From Pseudomonas entomophila (lineage in GTDB: Bacteria > Pseudomonadota > Gammaproteobacteria > Pseudomonadales > Pseudomonadaceae): DNA of 34,395 nucleotides. The position numbers and the translations under genes are program-made. This document shows positions 25,483-34,395 of this stretch, piece after piece. Numbering within the stretch: position 1 is the stretch's first letter; every line of letters begins with the position of its first letter. The stretch is from assembly GCF_029478665.1 (NCBI RefSeq), contig NZ_JARPQB010000054.1, forward strand, positions 1 through 34,395. The letters are read 5' to 3'. The notes under the pieces are model-generated. The model saw only the letters and a program-made list of their open reading frames with translations. It had not been told where the DNA came from and made no database searches.

Positions 25483-25842
25483 GGGTTTACCTGCGCAAAG
25501 AATCGACCAACAAAAAAGGTCGGCATTTTTGCAGAAAAACCCGGTTTCAAATACGTAATTTGGTCGATCCGGCCCGAGTTTGTGGGGGCGGGCCGAAGAT
25601 GCAGGCAAATTGATGGCGCTTTTCTGTATCTTTATGTCGACCAGGCGACACCCCTCGAAACAGACGCTTTTCGCCCGCTTTTCAAGCGCTCGGACGGCGC
25701 TCTACACTGTACCGGTACAGTTCCGGGACATGTTCCGGGGGAAGGTGGGCTTACGGCATGGCGTAGCCAAGCCGCGAATCCCGCCCGGTCTGTAGCCCTG
25801 GCCTCAGGACTATAAGAATTACAACAGAATGAGTGGAGCACT
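25483..25842. other. 360-base intergenic region between DUF2288 and braC
   Basis: This space carries no gene I can support; a 60-residue frame from ATG 25613 lacks a ribosome site. It holds the presumed braC promoter and two palindromes, described separately. Confidence 0.6.
25681..25738 (+). promoter_or_regulatory. braC promoter with 16-base palindromic operator
   Basis: ACTGTACCGGTACAGT (25706-25721) is a perfect 16-base palindrome. It overlaps a possible -10, TACACT (25703-25708), that has TTCAAG (25681-25686) 16 bases upstream as a weak -35. A second, nearly perfect palindrome, CCGGGACATGTTCCGG, follows at 25723-25738. A dimeric repressor at the first site would block initiation. The leader to braC would be about 125 bases. 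The palindromes are seen; the regulator is unknown. Confidence 0.45.
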
Positions 25843-26958
25843 ATGATCAAGATTTCCAAGCTGTTTGCCGCAATGGTTCTGGCCGGGGTTGCCAGCCATT
25901 CGTTTGCCGCCGATACCATCAAGATCGGTATCGCCGGGCCGAAGACCGGTCCCGTGACTCAATACGGCGACATGCAGTTCACCGGTGCCAAGCAAGCCAT
26001 CAAGGACATCAACGCCAAGGGTGGTGTCGATGGCAAGATGCTCGAAGCCAAGGAATACGACGACGCGTGCGACCCTAAACAAGCCGTGGCGGTCGCCAAC
26101 AAAGTGGTCAACGATGGCGTCAAGTTCGTGATCGGCCACCTGTGCTCCAGCTCCACCCAGCCTGCGTCCGACATCTACGAAGACGAAGGCGTGATCATGA
26201 TCACCCCCGCCGCCACCTCGCCGGAAATCACCGCCCGTGGCTACAAGCTGATCTTCCGCACCATCGGCCTGGACAGCGCCCAGGGCCCGGCCGCCGGCAA
26301 CTACATCGCCGACCACGTCAAACCGAAAGTGGTCGCCGTCCTGCACGACAAGCAGCAGTACGGCGAAGGCATCGCCACCGCGGTCAAGCAGACGCTGGAG
26401 AAGAAAGGCACCAAGGTGGCCGTCTTCGAAGGCCTGAACGCCGGTGACAAGGACTTCTCCTCGATCATCCAGAAGCTCAAGCAGAACAACGTCGACTTCG
26501 TCTACTACGGCGGCTACCACCCAGAGCTGGGCCTGATCCTGCGCCAGGCGCAAGAGAAAGGCCTGAAAGCCAAGTTCATGGGCCCGGAAGGCGTGGGTAA
26601 CGACTCCATCTCGCAGATCGCCCAGGGCGCCTCCGAAGGCCTGCTGGTCACCCTGCCGAAGTCGTTCGACACCGATCCAGAGAACAAGGCCATCGTCGAC
26701 GCCATCAAGGCCGACGGCAAGGACCCGAGCGGTCCGTTCGTGTTCCCGGCCTACTCCGCGGTCGAGCTGATCGCCGGCGGTATCAAGGCAGCCAAGTCCG
26801 AGGACACCGCCAAAGTGGCGGAAGCGATCCACGCCGGCTCCTTCAAGACCCCGACCGGCACCTTGTCGTACGACGAAAAGGGCGACCTGAAAGACTTCAA
26901 GTTCGTGGTCTACGAATGGCACTTCGGCAAGCCGAAGACCGAAGTCTCCCCTCAGTAA
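25843..26958 (+). CDS. braC: Branched-chain amino acid ABC importer, periplasmic binding protein BraC (LivJ/K)
   Basis: A 371-residue periplasmic binding protein that captures leucine, isoleucine and valine (and often alanine) for the BraDEFG importer. It has a signal peptide cut after SFA (about residue 22), the LIV-binding start IKIGIAGPKTGPVTQYG, a cysteine pair (DDACDP and GHLCSSS) equivalent to the LivJ disulfide, and the ligand region TPAATSPEIT. GGAG lies five bases before the ATG. It is the first gene of the operon; a terminator-like hairpin right after its stop probably makes it more abundant than the membrane parts. A perfect palindrome sits at its promoter. Confidence 0.95.
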   Translation: MIKISKLFAAMVLAGVASHSFAADTIKIGIAGPKTGPVTQYGDMQFTGAKQAIKDINAKGGVDGKMLEAKEYDDACDPKQAVAVANKVVNDGVKFVIGHLCSSSTQPASDIYEDEGVIMITPAATSPEITARGYKLIFRTIGLDSAQGPAAGNYIADHVKPKVVAVLHDKQQYGEGIATAVKQTLEKKGTKVAVFEGLNAGDKDFSSIIQKLKQNNVDFVYYGGYHPELGLILRQAQEKGLKAKFMGPEGVGNDSISQIAQGASEGLLVTLPKSFDTDPENKAIVDAIKADGKDPSGPFVFPAYSAVELIAGGIKAAKSEDTAKVAEAIHAGSFKTPTGTLSYDEKGDLKDFKFVVYEWHFGKPKTEVSPQ

Positions 26959-26982
26959 CTGCGTGACTAATAGCTGACCGAG

Positions 26983-27014
26983 AAGCCCACTGTGCGAGCA
27001 GTGGGCTTTGTTTT
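26983..27014 (+). terminator. Intra-operon terminator after braC
   Basis: AAGCCCACTG, a six-base loop and CAGTGGGCTT, followed by TGTTTT. A ten-pair stem with a short T run 24 bases after the braC stop. It should end a share of transcripts, giving excess binding protein over permease, a usual feature of such operons. Confidence 0.8.
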
Positions 27015-27024
27015 ACGAGGTTCT

Positions 27025-27197
27025 ATGGACCTGATTCCCGCGATCCGGGAGCCGGTTCACCTGAAAATCTTAAAACCGTCACCCGCGGTTTCCTGGCAGT
27101 GCCCGCACAACGATCACGTGGCGAAGACCGCGAGAACAAAATGGGCCCGGGTCACCCCCGCCAGAGAAATGCAAATCAGGTTTTTAGGAGCGCTGTA

Positions 27198-27198
<1 letters not shown>
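27025..27198 (+). CDS. Possible 57-residue leader ORF coupled to braD
   Basis: This small frame begins at ATG 27025 with GAGG four bases upstream and ends with TAA whose last A is the first base of the braD ATG (TAATG). Seven of its first 16 residues are branched-chain (MDLIPAIREPVHLKIL). Two hairpins lie inside it: TCCCG-N5-CGGGA (27036-27050) and AAACCG-N7-CGGTTT (27073-27091). It might be a translated leader controlling braDEFG by ribosome position, or simply an open frame. It has no recognisable domain and codon use is less biased than neighbours. Expression is not shown by sequence alone. Confidence 0.3.
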
Positions 27199-28117
<919 letters not shown>

Positions 28118-28121
<4 letters not shown>

Positions 28122-29374
28122 ACAGAAATCTCAAACAGGCGTTCTTCAGCGCCTTGCTGGTCTGGGCCGTGGCCTTCCCGGTGCTGGGCCTGAAACTCAG
28201 CATCGACGGCATCAGCCTGATCGTGCACAGCCAGGGTTCGTTCACCATCAGCATCATCGCCGCGTGTTCGGTACTGATGTTCCTGCGCGTATTGTTCGAC
28301 AAGCAGTGGAGCGCGGTGATGGGCCGCCGCTCGGACCGCAAGCTGGTACCGCCTTCGGTAACCAACTTCCTCACCCTGCCGAAGACCCAGCGCTGGGTCA
28401 TCATCGGGCTGATCGTCGCGGCGCTGATCTGGCCGTTCTTCGGCTCCCGCGGCGCGGTCGACATCGCCACCCTGATCCTGATCTACGTGTTGCTGGGCCT
28501 GGGCCTGAACATCGTGGTCGGCCTGGCGGGCCTGCTCGACCTGGGTTATGTCGGCTTCTATGCCGTCGGCGCCTACAGCTACGCCATGCTCTCGCACTAC
28601 CTGGGCTGGAGCTTCTGGGTGTGCCTGCCGATCGCCGGCCTGATGGCCGCCACCTTCGGCTTCCTGCTCGGTTTCCCGGTGCTGCGCCTGCGCGGCGACT
28701 ACCTGGCGATCGTGACGCTGGGCTTCGGCGAGATCATCCGCCTGTTCCTGCGCAACCTCACCGACTGGACCGGCGGCCCCAACGGCATCAGCAACATCCC
28801 CAAGCCGGAGTTCTTCGGCCTGACCTTCGAACGCCGCGCCGCCGAAGGCATGCAAACGTTCCATGAGTTCTTCGGGCTGGAATACAACTCGATCAACAAG
28901 GTCATCTTCCTCTACCTGGTGGCCCTGCTGCTGGCGTTGCTGGCGCTGTTCGTCATCAACCGCCTGCTGCGCATGCCGATCGGCCGGGCCTGGGAAGCGC
29001 TGCGTGAAGACGAGATCGCCTGCCGCGCGCTGGGCCTGAACCCCACCGTGATCAAGCTCTCGGCGTTCACCCTGGGTGCCTGCTTCGCCGGTTTCGCCGG
29101 CAGCTTCTTCGCCGCCCGCCAAGGGCTGGTGACACCGGAGTCGTTCACCTTCATCGAGTCGGCGATCATCCTCGCCATCGTCGTGCTGGGCGGCATGGGT
29201 TCGCAGCTGGGCGTGATTCTCGCGGCCATCGTGATGATCCTGCTGCCGGAGATGATGCGTGAGTTCAGCGAATACCGGATGCTGATGTTCGGTGCGCTGA
29301 TGGTGTTGATGATGATCTGGCGTCCGCAAGGCCTGCTGCCTATGCAACGTCCGCACATGGAGCTGCCTCGATGA
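28118..29374 (+). CDS. braE: Branched-chain amino acid ABC permease BraE (LivM)
   Basis: A 418-residue inner-membrane permease, the partner of BraD. It has a longer N-terminal part with two extra hydrophobic segments (about residues 8-60), then the LivM core: LGLGLNIVVGLAGLLDLGYV, the EEALREDEIACRALGLNP-like coupling loop (WEALREDEIACRALGLNP) and LGGMGSQLGVILAAI near the end. It overlaps braD by four bases and braF by four, so the three are translationally coupled. Confidence 0.95.
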
Positions 29375-30138
29375 GCCGCGAAATTCTGCAAGTCAGCGGC
29401 CTGAGCATGCGCTTCGGCGGCTTGTTGGCGGTCAACGGCGTGGCCCTGACCGTCAAGGAAAAACAGGTGGTGGCGCTGATCGGCCCGAACGGTGCCGGCA
29501 AGACCACCGTGTTCAACTGCCTCACCGGCTTCTACAAACCGAGCGGCGGCACCATCCTGCTCGACGGCCAGCCGATACAAGGCCTGGCCGGTCATCAGAT
29601 CGCCCGCAAGGGCGTGGTGCGGACCTTCCAGAACGTGCGCCTGTTCAAGGAGATGACCGCGCTGGAAAACCTGCTGATCGCCCAGCACCGTCACCTCAAC
29701 ACCAACTTCTTCGCCGGCCTGTTCAAGACCCCGAACTTCCGCCGCAGCGAGAAAGAGGCCATGGAGCGCGCCCAGTACTGGCTGGAGAAGGTCAACCTGA
29801 CCGAGTTCGCCAACCGCACCGCCGGCACCCTCGCCTACGGCCAGCAACGCCGCCTGGAAATCGCCCGCTGCATGATGACCCAGCCACGGATCATCATGCT
29901 CGACGAACCGGCCGCCGGCCTGAACCCCAAGGAGACCGAGGACCTCAAGGCCCTCATCGCCTACTTGCGCGAATCCCACAACGTGACCGTGCTGCTGATC
30001 GAGCACGACATGAAGCTGGTGATGAGCATTTCCGACCACATCGTGGTGATCAACCAGGGCACGCCCCTGGCCGATGGCACGCCGGACGAGATCCGCGGCA
30101 ACCCTGATGTGATCAAGGCCTACCTGGGGGAGGCGTAA
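29371..30138 (+). CDS. braF: Branched-chain amino acid ABC ATPase BraF (LivG)
   Basis: A 255-residue ABC ATPase. Motifs: Walker A GPNGAGKTT, Q-loop FQNVRLF, signature LAYGQQRRLEIAR (the LivG variant of LSGGQ), Walker B IIMLDEPAAG and switch histidine LLIEHDM. The family C-terminal TPDEIRGNPDVIKAYLGEA is present. It forms a heterodimer with BraG that powers the importer. It overlaps braE by four bases and abuts braG directly (TAAATG). Confidence 0.96.
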   Translation: MSREILQVSGLSMRFGGLLAVNGVALTVKEKQVVALIGPNGAGKTTVFNCLTGFYKPSGGTILLDGQPIQGLAGHQIARKGVVRTFQNVRLFKEMTALENLLIAQHRHLNTNFFAGLFKTPNFRRSEKEAMERAQYWLEKVNLTEFANRTAGTLAYGQQRRLEIARCMMTQPRIIMLDEPAAGLNPKETEDLKALIAYLRESHNVTVLLIEHDMKLVMSISDHIVVINQGTPLADGTPDEIRGNPDVIKAYLGEA

Positions 30139-30840
<702 letters not shown>

Positions 30841-30846
30841 AAGATC

Positions 30847-30869
30847 AAAGGGCCTTAGGGCCCTTTTTT
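30847..30869 (+). terminator. Rho-independent terminator of the bra operon
   Basis: AAAGGGCC, TTAG loop, GGCCCTTT and further T. An eight-pair stem with six T in a row, beginning seven bases after the braG stop. Confidence 0.9.
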
Positions 30870-30902
30870 CTGCCTGTTGAATTTGGTGCTGGCGTGGCCC
30901 GT

Positions 30903-30987
30903 GTAGGAGCCGGCCTTGCCGGCGAACACCGGCGTAGCCGGTGCCACCCACCAAGGCGCCTGGTTCGCCAGCAAGGCTGGCTCCTAC
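30903..30987. repeat. Composite REP pair, orientation B (reverse of the one at 24952)
   Basis: Inverted arms 30903-30927 (GCCGGC-CTT-GCCGGC core) and 30963-30987 (GCCAGC-CTT-GCTGGC core), separated by 35 bases that begin ACCGGCG. Its sequence matches the reverse complement of 24952-25023 through both arms and the start of the centre; the centre here is 13 bases longer. Confidence 0.85.
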
Positions 30988-31083
30988 GCAATGACGCGTA
31001 CAGTGCTCTTGTCCCCCTTGTAGACACCCGACAGGCTCGGTAACGTGGCCGGCACTTTTTGCCCGAACACCGGAGCCCGCCCC

Positions 31084-31761
31084 ATGCGCCTCACCCCTTC
31101 CCTGCTGCTCACCGCCCTGCTGCCGCTGTTCGCCGGTTGCCAGGTGCTGGCCGAAAAACCGGTCGACCCGAACCTGGGCACCACCCGCATGCAAGGCGAA
31201 CTGAGCGCGGCCGGTGGCCACCTGCTGTTCAAACCCTGCAGCGAAAGCCGTCGCTTCATCGTCAACGACGCCGCCGCGACCGGTATCCTGCAAGAAGCCG
31301 CCAACCTGGCTGACGACGCCGGTGACAAACTGTTCGCCGATGTCCGCGGACGCCTGGCCGGCAGCAAGCAGGCGGGCAGCGACGGCCAGCTCGACGTGAC
31401 CCGCCTGTACCGCCTTGAATCCTCCGAACATCCAGGCTGCGAAGACCCCAACTTCAAGCAGCTGACCCTGCGTGCCGGCGGCCATGAACCGGACTGGGAC
31501 ATCAAGGCCAGCGGCAAGGGCATGGTGCTCAACCGCGTCGGCCAGGACCCGCTGCCGCTGCCTTACCTGGAAGAGGAAATGCCTGGCGGCGGCCTGAGCC
31601 TGTCCAGCGAAGCCAACGGCCAGCGTGTCGAACTGTGGGTCGCGCCGCAGCGCTGCGTCGACGGCGCCACCGGTGCCATCCGCCACCTCAAGGCCGAGCT
31701 GCGCATCGATGGCAAGACGTTGCGGGGCTGCGCCTACTACGGTGGTGCCCGCGACCTCTGA
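31084..31761 (+). CDS. Putative lipoprotein, COG3650-like
   Basis: A 225-residue predicted lipoprotein with lipobox LFAGC (Cys19). The mature region contains GELSAAGGHLLFKPCSESR and a C-terminal part with GHEPDWDIKASGKGMVLNRV, similar to the COG3650 group of predicted membrane or envelope proteins whose C-terminus resembles MliC-type beta barrels. Cysteines at several points (FKPCSES, HPGCEDP, APQRCVDG, LRGCAYYGG) may form disulfides in the periplasm. The biochemical role is unknown. CGGAG lies eight bases before ATG 31084. It is expressed separately from the bra operon, which ends in a terminator. Confidence 0.75.
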   Translation: MRLTPSLLLTALLPLFAGCQVLAEKPVDPNLGTTRMQGELSAAGGHLLFKPCSESRRFIVNDAAATGILQEAANLADDAGDKLFADVRGRLAGSKQAGSDGQLDVTRLYRLESSEHPGCEDPNFKQLTLRAGGHEPDWDIKASGKGMVLNRVGQDPLPLPYLEEEMPGGGLSLSSEANGQRVELWVAPQRCVDGATGAIRHLKAELRIDGKTLRGCAYYGGARDL

Positions 31762-31804
31762 TCGCCGGGTGCTTTTATCCTGCCAGTCGGTGCGGTGAAC
31801 AGCT

Positions 31805-31810
31805 TATACT
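31805..31810 (+). promoter_or_regulatory. Likely -10 of the FAD oxidoreductase gene
   Basis: TATACT matches the -10 consensus at five of six positions, about 55 bases before ATG 31865. TGCCAG (31781-31786) 18 bases upstream is a poor -35, so only the -10 is called. Confidence 0.4.
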
Positions 31811-31864
31811 TGGCGGTTTGTGTAAAGCCGCCGGCCGCCCATGGCCGGGATAATGGACCCTGCC

Positions 31865-33478
31865 ATGCTACGAATCACCGAACTGAAGCTGCCCCTGGAC
31901 CACTCCGACGACGAGCTGCGTGTCGCCATCGTCCAGCGCCTGGGCATCAGCGACGGGCAACTGCTCGGCTTCACCCTGTTCAAGCGCAGCTACGATGCGC
32001 GCAAGAAGAACAGCGAGCTGCTGTTCATCTACACCATCGATCTCGAAACCAGCAATGAAGCCGAACTGCTGCGCACCTTCGCTGATGACCCGAAGGTCGG
32101 CGTTGCGCCGGATGTCAGCTACAAGTTCGTCGGCCACGCGCCGAACGAGCCGCAGGAACGCCCGATCGTCGTCGGCTTCGGCCCTTGCGGTATCTTCGCC
32201 GGCCTGTTGCTGGCACAGATGGGCTTCAAACCCATCGTCCTCGAACGCGGCAAGGAAGTACGTCAGCGCACCAAGGATACCTGGGGCCTGTGGCGCAAGA
32301 GCGTGCTCAATCCCGAATCGAACGTGCAGTTCGGCGAAGGCGGCGCCGGCACCTTCTCCGACGGCAAGCTGTACAGCCAGATCAAGGACCCGAACCACCA
32401 CGGCCGCAAGGTGCTGGAAGAGTTCGTCAAGGCTGGCGCCCCGGAAGAAATCCTCTACATCAACAAGCCGCACATCGGTACCTTCCGCCTGACCAGCATG
32501 GTCGAGAAAATGCGTGAGGAAATCATCACCCTGGGCGGTGAAGTGCGCTTCGAGCAGAAGGTTACCGACCTGCTGGTGGACGGCGAGCAGCTCACCGGCG
32601 TGGTACTGCAAAGCGGTGAACAACTGCATTCGCGTCATGTAGTCCTGGCCCTGGGCCATAGTGCCCGCGATACCTTCCGCATGCTCCACGCCAAAGGCGT
32701 GTTCATGGAGGCCAAGCCGTTCTCGGTCGGTTTCCGCATCGAGCACCCGCAGTCGCTGATCGACAAGGCACGCCTGGGCAAATACGCCGGCCACCCGAAA
32801 CTCGGCGCCGCCGACTACAAGCTGGTGCACCACGCCAAGAACGGCCGTTCGGTGTACAGCTTCTGCATGTGCCCGGGTGGCACCGTCGTCGCCGCCACCA
32901 GCGAGCCTGGCCGTGTGGTCACCAACGGCATGAGCCAATACTCACGCAATGAGCGCAATGCCAACTCCGGTATTGTTGTCGGTATCGACCCCGAGCGTGA
33001 CTACCCGGGCGGCCCACTGGCCGGCATCGAGCTGCAGGAACGCCTGGAGGCCCACGCCTATGTGATGGGTGGCAGCAACTACCAGGCCCCGGCGCAATTG
33101 GTCGGTGATTTCGTCGCTGGCCGCCCATCCACGGCGCTGGGCAGCGTCGAGCCCTCCTACAAACCCGGTGTCACCCTCGGCGACCTGGCACCGAGCCTGC
33201 CGGACTTCGCCATCGAGGCGATCCGTGAAGCGCTGCCGGCCTTCGACCGCCAGATCAAGGGCTACAACCTGCACGACGCGGTGCTGACCGGCATCGAGAC
33301 GCGCACCTCGTCGCCACTGCGCATCACCCGTGACGCCAGTTTCCAGAGCCTCAACCTCAAGGGGCTGTTCCCGGCCGGCGAAGGCGCGGGCTATGCTGGC
33401 GGCATCTTGTCTGCCGGTGTCGATGGCATCCGTATCGCCGAAGCAGTAGCACGCGACATGCTCGGGCTGAACGACTGA
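31865..33478 (+). CDS. FAD-dependent oxidoreductase, COG2509 family
   Basis: A 537-residue flavoprotein. The first about 90 residues are a small family-specific domain (MLRITELKLPLDHSDDELRV). The FAD-binding fold follows at RPIVVGFGPCGIFAGLLLAQ (GxGxxG), then QFGEGGAGTFSDGKLYSQIK, a hallmark of this uncharacterised dehydrogenase family, and the C-terminal FAD motif GLFPAGEGAGYAGGILSAGV. Several cysteines and CMCPGG in the middle might have redox roles. The physiological substrate is unknown. ATG 31865 has GGA eight bases upstream; an in-frame ATG at 31841 is possible but lacks a site. A shared bidirectional terminator follows. Confidence 0.85.
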   Translation: MLRITELKLPLDHSDDELRVAIVQRLGISDGQLLGFTLFKRSYDARKKNSELLFIYTIDLETSNEAELLRTFADDPKVGVAPDVSYKFVGHAPNEPQERPIVVGFGPCGIFAGLLLAQMGFKPIVLERGKEVRQRTKDTWGLWRKSVLNPESNVQFGEGGAGTFSDGKLYSQIKDPNHHGRKVLEEFVKAGAPEEILYINKPHIGTFRLTSMVEKMREEIITLGGEVRFEQKVTDLLVDGEQLTGVVLQSGEQLHSRHVVLALGHSARDTFRMLHAKGVFMEAKPFSVGFRIEHPQSLIDKARLGKYAGHPKLGAADYKLVHHAKNGRSVYSFCMCPGGTVVAATSEPGRVVTNGMSQYSRNERNANSGIVVGIDPERDYPGGPLAGIELQERLEAHAYVMGGSNYQAPAQLVGDFVAGRPSTALGSVEPSYKPGVTLGDLAPSLPDFAIEAIREALPAFDRQIKGYNLHDAVLTGIETRTSSPLRITRDASFQSLNLKGLFPAGEGAGYAGGILSAGVDGIRIAEAVARDMLGLND

Positions 33479-33500
33479 TCCAGCGGCCTTCTCCGGCACA

Positions 33501-33542
33501 AAAAGAAACCCCGACACGGCCGAGCCGGTCGGGGTTTCTTTT
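33501..33542. terminator. Bidirectional rho-independent terminator
   Basis: A perfect 15-base inverted repeat (AAAAGAAACCCCGAC and GTCGGGGTTTCTTTT) around a 12-base loop, with A-rich and T-rich flanks on either side. It serves both the FAD oxidoreductase (rightward) and the SlyB-like gene (leftward). Confidence 0.92.
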
Positions 33543-33553
33543 AATTTGCGTTA

Positions 33554-34018
33554 TCAGTGAGTAACGCGGCTGGTGCCATCGACGGTCATGATGCGCACAC
33601 GCTCACCCACACGGAAAACCTCGTTCTGCTGCACTTGCTGCACATAGGCGCGCATGCTGCCATCGTCTTCGCGCACGGTGATCTCGACACCCTGCGTGCG
33701 GGTCAGGCCTTCCTCGGCGGCGGAGCCGGCCAGGCCACCGGCCACAGCACCGATCACGGCCGCCACTACGCTGCCACGGCCGCCACCGATTGCGCTGCCG
33801 GCAACACCACCGACGATAGCGCCGGCACCACCACCGATCGGGGTCTTGGTACCCTCGATCTTCACCGGACGCAGGGATTCGATGGTGCCCATGCGCACGG
33901 TCTGCACGCGGCGAGCCTCGTCACGGGAGTAGCTGTCGCCCGTCAGCGACGATTGACAGCCGCCCAGCAGCAGCGACACGGTGGTGAAGCTGGCCAGCAG
34001 CAAAGCGGATTTACGCAT
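33554..34018 (-). CDS. Glycine-zipper 2TM-domain outer-membrane lipoprotein, SlyB-like
   Basis: A 154-residue lipoprotein with lipobox LLGGC (Cys21). After a short linker comes a glycine-zipper segment (GGGAGAIVGGVAGSAIGGGR and on to GLAGSAAEEG, about residues 62-102). This is the 2TM signature of SlyB/PcpX-type outer-membrane lipoproteins. A C-terminal soluble domain contains ITVREDDGSMRAYVQQ and FRVGERVRIMTVDG. SlyB-type proteins stabilise the outer membrane and are often PhoP-regulated; I see no clear PhoP box here. GGAG lies eight bases before the ATG and a strong sigma-70 promoter is just upstream. Confidence 0.85.
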   Translation of the reverse strand: MRKSALLLASFTTVSLLLGGCQSSLTGDSYSRDEARRVQTVRMGTIESLRPVKIEGTKTPIGGGAGAIVGGVAGSAIGGGRGSVVAAVIGAVAGGLAGSAAEEGLTRTQGVEITVREDDGSMRAYVQQVQQNEVFRVGERVRIMTVDGTSRVTH

Positions 34019-34048
34019 GGGACACTCTCCAAAAAGTTACAGGTGCTC

Positions 34049-34077
34049 ATTAGACGCTTCGTCTTGACGGCTGTCAC
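34049..34077 (-). promoter_or_regulatory. Strong sigma-70 promoter of the SlyB-like gene
   Basis: On the minus strand GTGACA (34077 to 34072), a 17-base spacer and TCTAAT (34054 to 34049), each five of six to consensus. The transcript would start near 34042, 24 bases before the ATG. Confidence 0.7.
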
Positions 34078-34167
34078 CGCGTAAACGTCGTAAATTTGTT
34101 CTCATTCAGCTCTGGTACAGCCATAACGGGCTGTGAAGCGGGCTCAAACGTTGGACCAAGGATAGCC

Positions 34168-34395
34168 ATGGATTACTTCATCGTCGTCATCGTGACCGCC
34201 ACGGGCCTGTATTTCCATTGGTGGCTGTACGTACGCATGCGCCGCTGGATGGACCGAGACCTGGCGTTGTCGCTGGCGGGAGAGGATCCGGGCAAGCGTG
34301 AATACATGCTTGGGCTGCTGGAGCGAGCGCGGGCGGAGAAAGTTGGACGCAAGGAATTGGCGGCGTGGCTGGAGCGGGAGTCGGCGGGATATCGG
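34168..34395 (+). CDS. Small membrane-anchored hypothetical protein (partial, runs off right edge)
   Basis: The first 76 codons of a gene cut by the window end. It begins MDYFIVVIVTATGLYFHWWL, one membrane segment (about residues 3-22), followed by a basic, charged helical part (RMRRWMDRDLALSLAGEDPG; EYMLGLLERARAEKV). AAGGA lies six bases before ATG 34168. The family is not recognised; a short inner-membrane-anchored cytoplasmic protein is the simplest reading. It is divergent from the SlyB-like gene. Confidence 0.7.
   Translation, partial: MDYFIVVIVTATGLYFHWWLYVRMRRWMDRDLALSLAGEDPGKREYMLGLLERARAEKVGRKELAAWLERESAGYR

Noticed and set aside
25613..25795. 60-codon frame before braC
   Set aside because: No ribosome site, and it contains the promoter palindromes.

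Overview
This window looks like chromosomal DNA from a Pseudomonas of the P. putida group. It is GC-rich with strong third-position GC. Recognisable genes include rapA, the braCDEFG operon, a CcoM-type cbb3 oxidase subunit and a SlyB-like lipoprotein. REP-type inverted repeats (GTAGGAGC...GGCGAAC and GTAGGAGCGG...GCGAAAGGGC) sit between genes. I see no integrase, transposase, phage gene, CRISPR array or tRNA; this is mostly core chromosome.

Layout. Positions 1-253 are AT-rich and non-coding and appear to hold the upstream half of a strong leftward promoter, perhaps of an rRNA operon beyond the left edge. Then come a formate/nitrite-type channel (254-1135), a secreted metallo-beta-lactamase-fold hydrolase (1132-2226, minus) and two tandem c-di-GMP enzymes (MASE2-GGDEF, 2353-3429; CHASE4-PAS-GGDEF-EAL, 3481-6063). 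A small unknown protein and a soluble GAF-histidine kinase follow. Next are two divergent LysR/short-chain dehydrogenase pairs (7742-9537 and 9542-11151). A three-gene aromatic-acid-type efflux operon runs leftward (14437 to 11375: FUSC, DUF1656, HlyD). Upstream of it lie ccoM (14695-14811, minus), with two ANR/FNR boxes, and three further leftward small or lipoprotein genes up to 16310.

The right half starts with rapA (16438-19284), then a MHYT-GGDEF-EAL enzyme (19510-21774) and a convergent beta-hydroxyacid dehydrogenase (21674-22561). Divergent from the latter is a 727-residue chromosomal tubulin/FtsZ-like protein (22754-24937). DUF2288 (25177-25482, minus) and the branched-chain amino acid ABC importer operon braCDEFG (25843-30840) come next. 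The window ends with a COG3650-like lipoprotein, a COG2509-type FAD oxidoreductase, a SlyB-like glycine-zipper lipoprotein and the start of a small membrane protein cut by the window edge.

Themes. Three c-di-GMP enzymes with different N-terminal sensors lie within 20 kb. ccoM stands alone and appears to carry its own oxygen-responsive class II promoter. The bra operon has an internal terminator after the binding-protein gene and a possible branched-chain-rich leader ORF coupled to braD. The least explained gene is the tubulin-like GTPase: it has the tubulin/FtsZ glycine signature and T7-like acidic residues but no obvious partner nearby.
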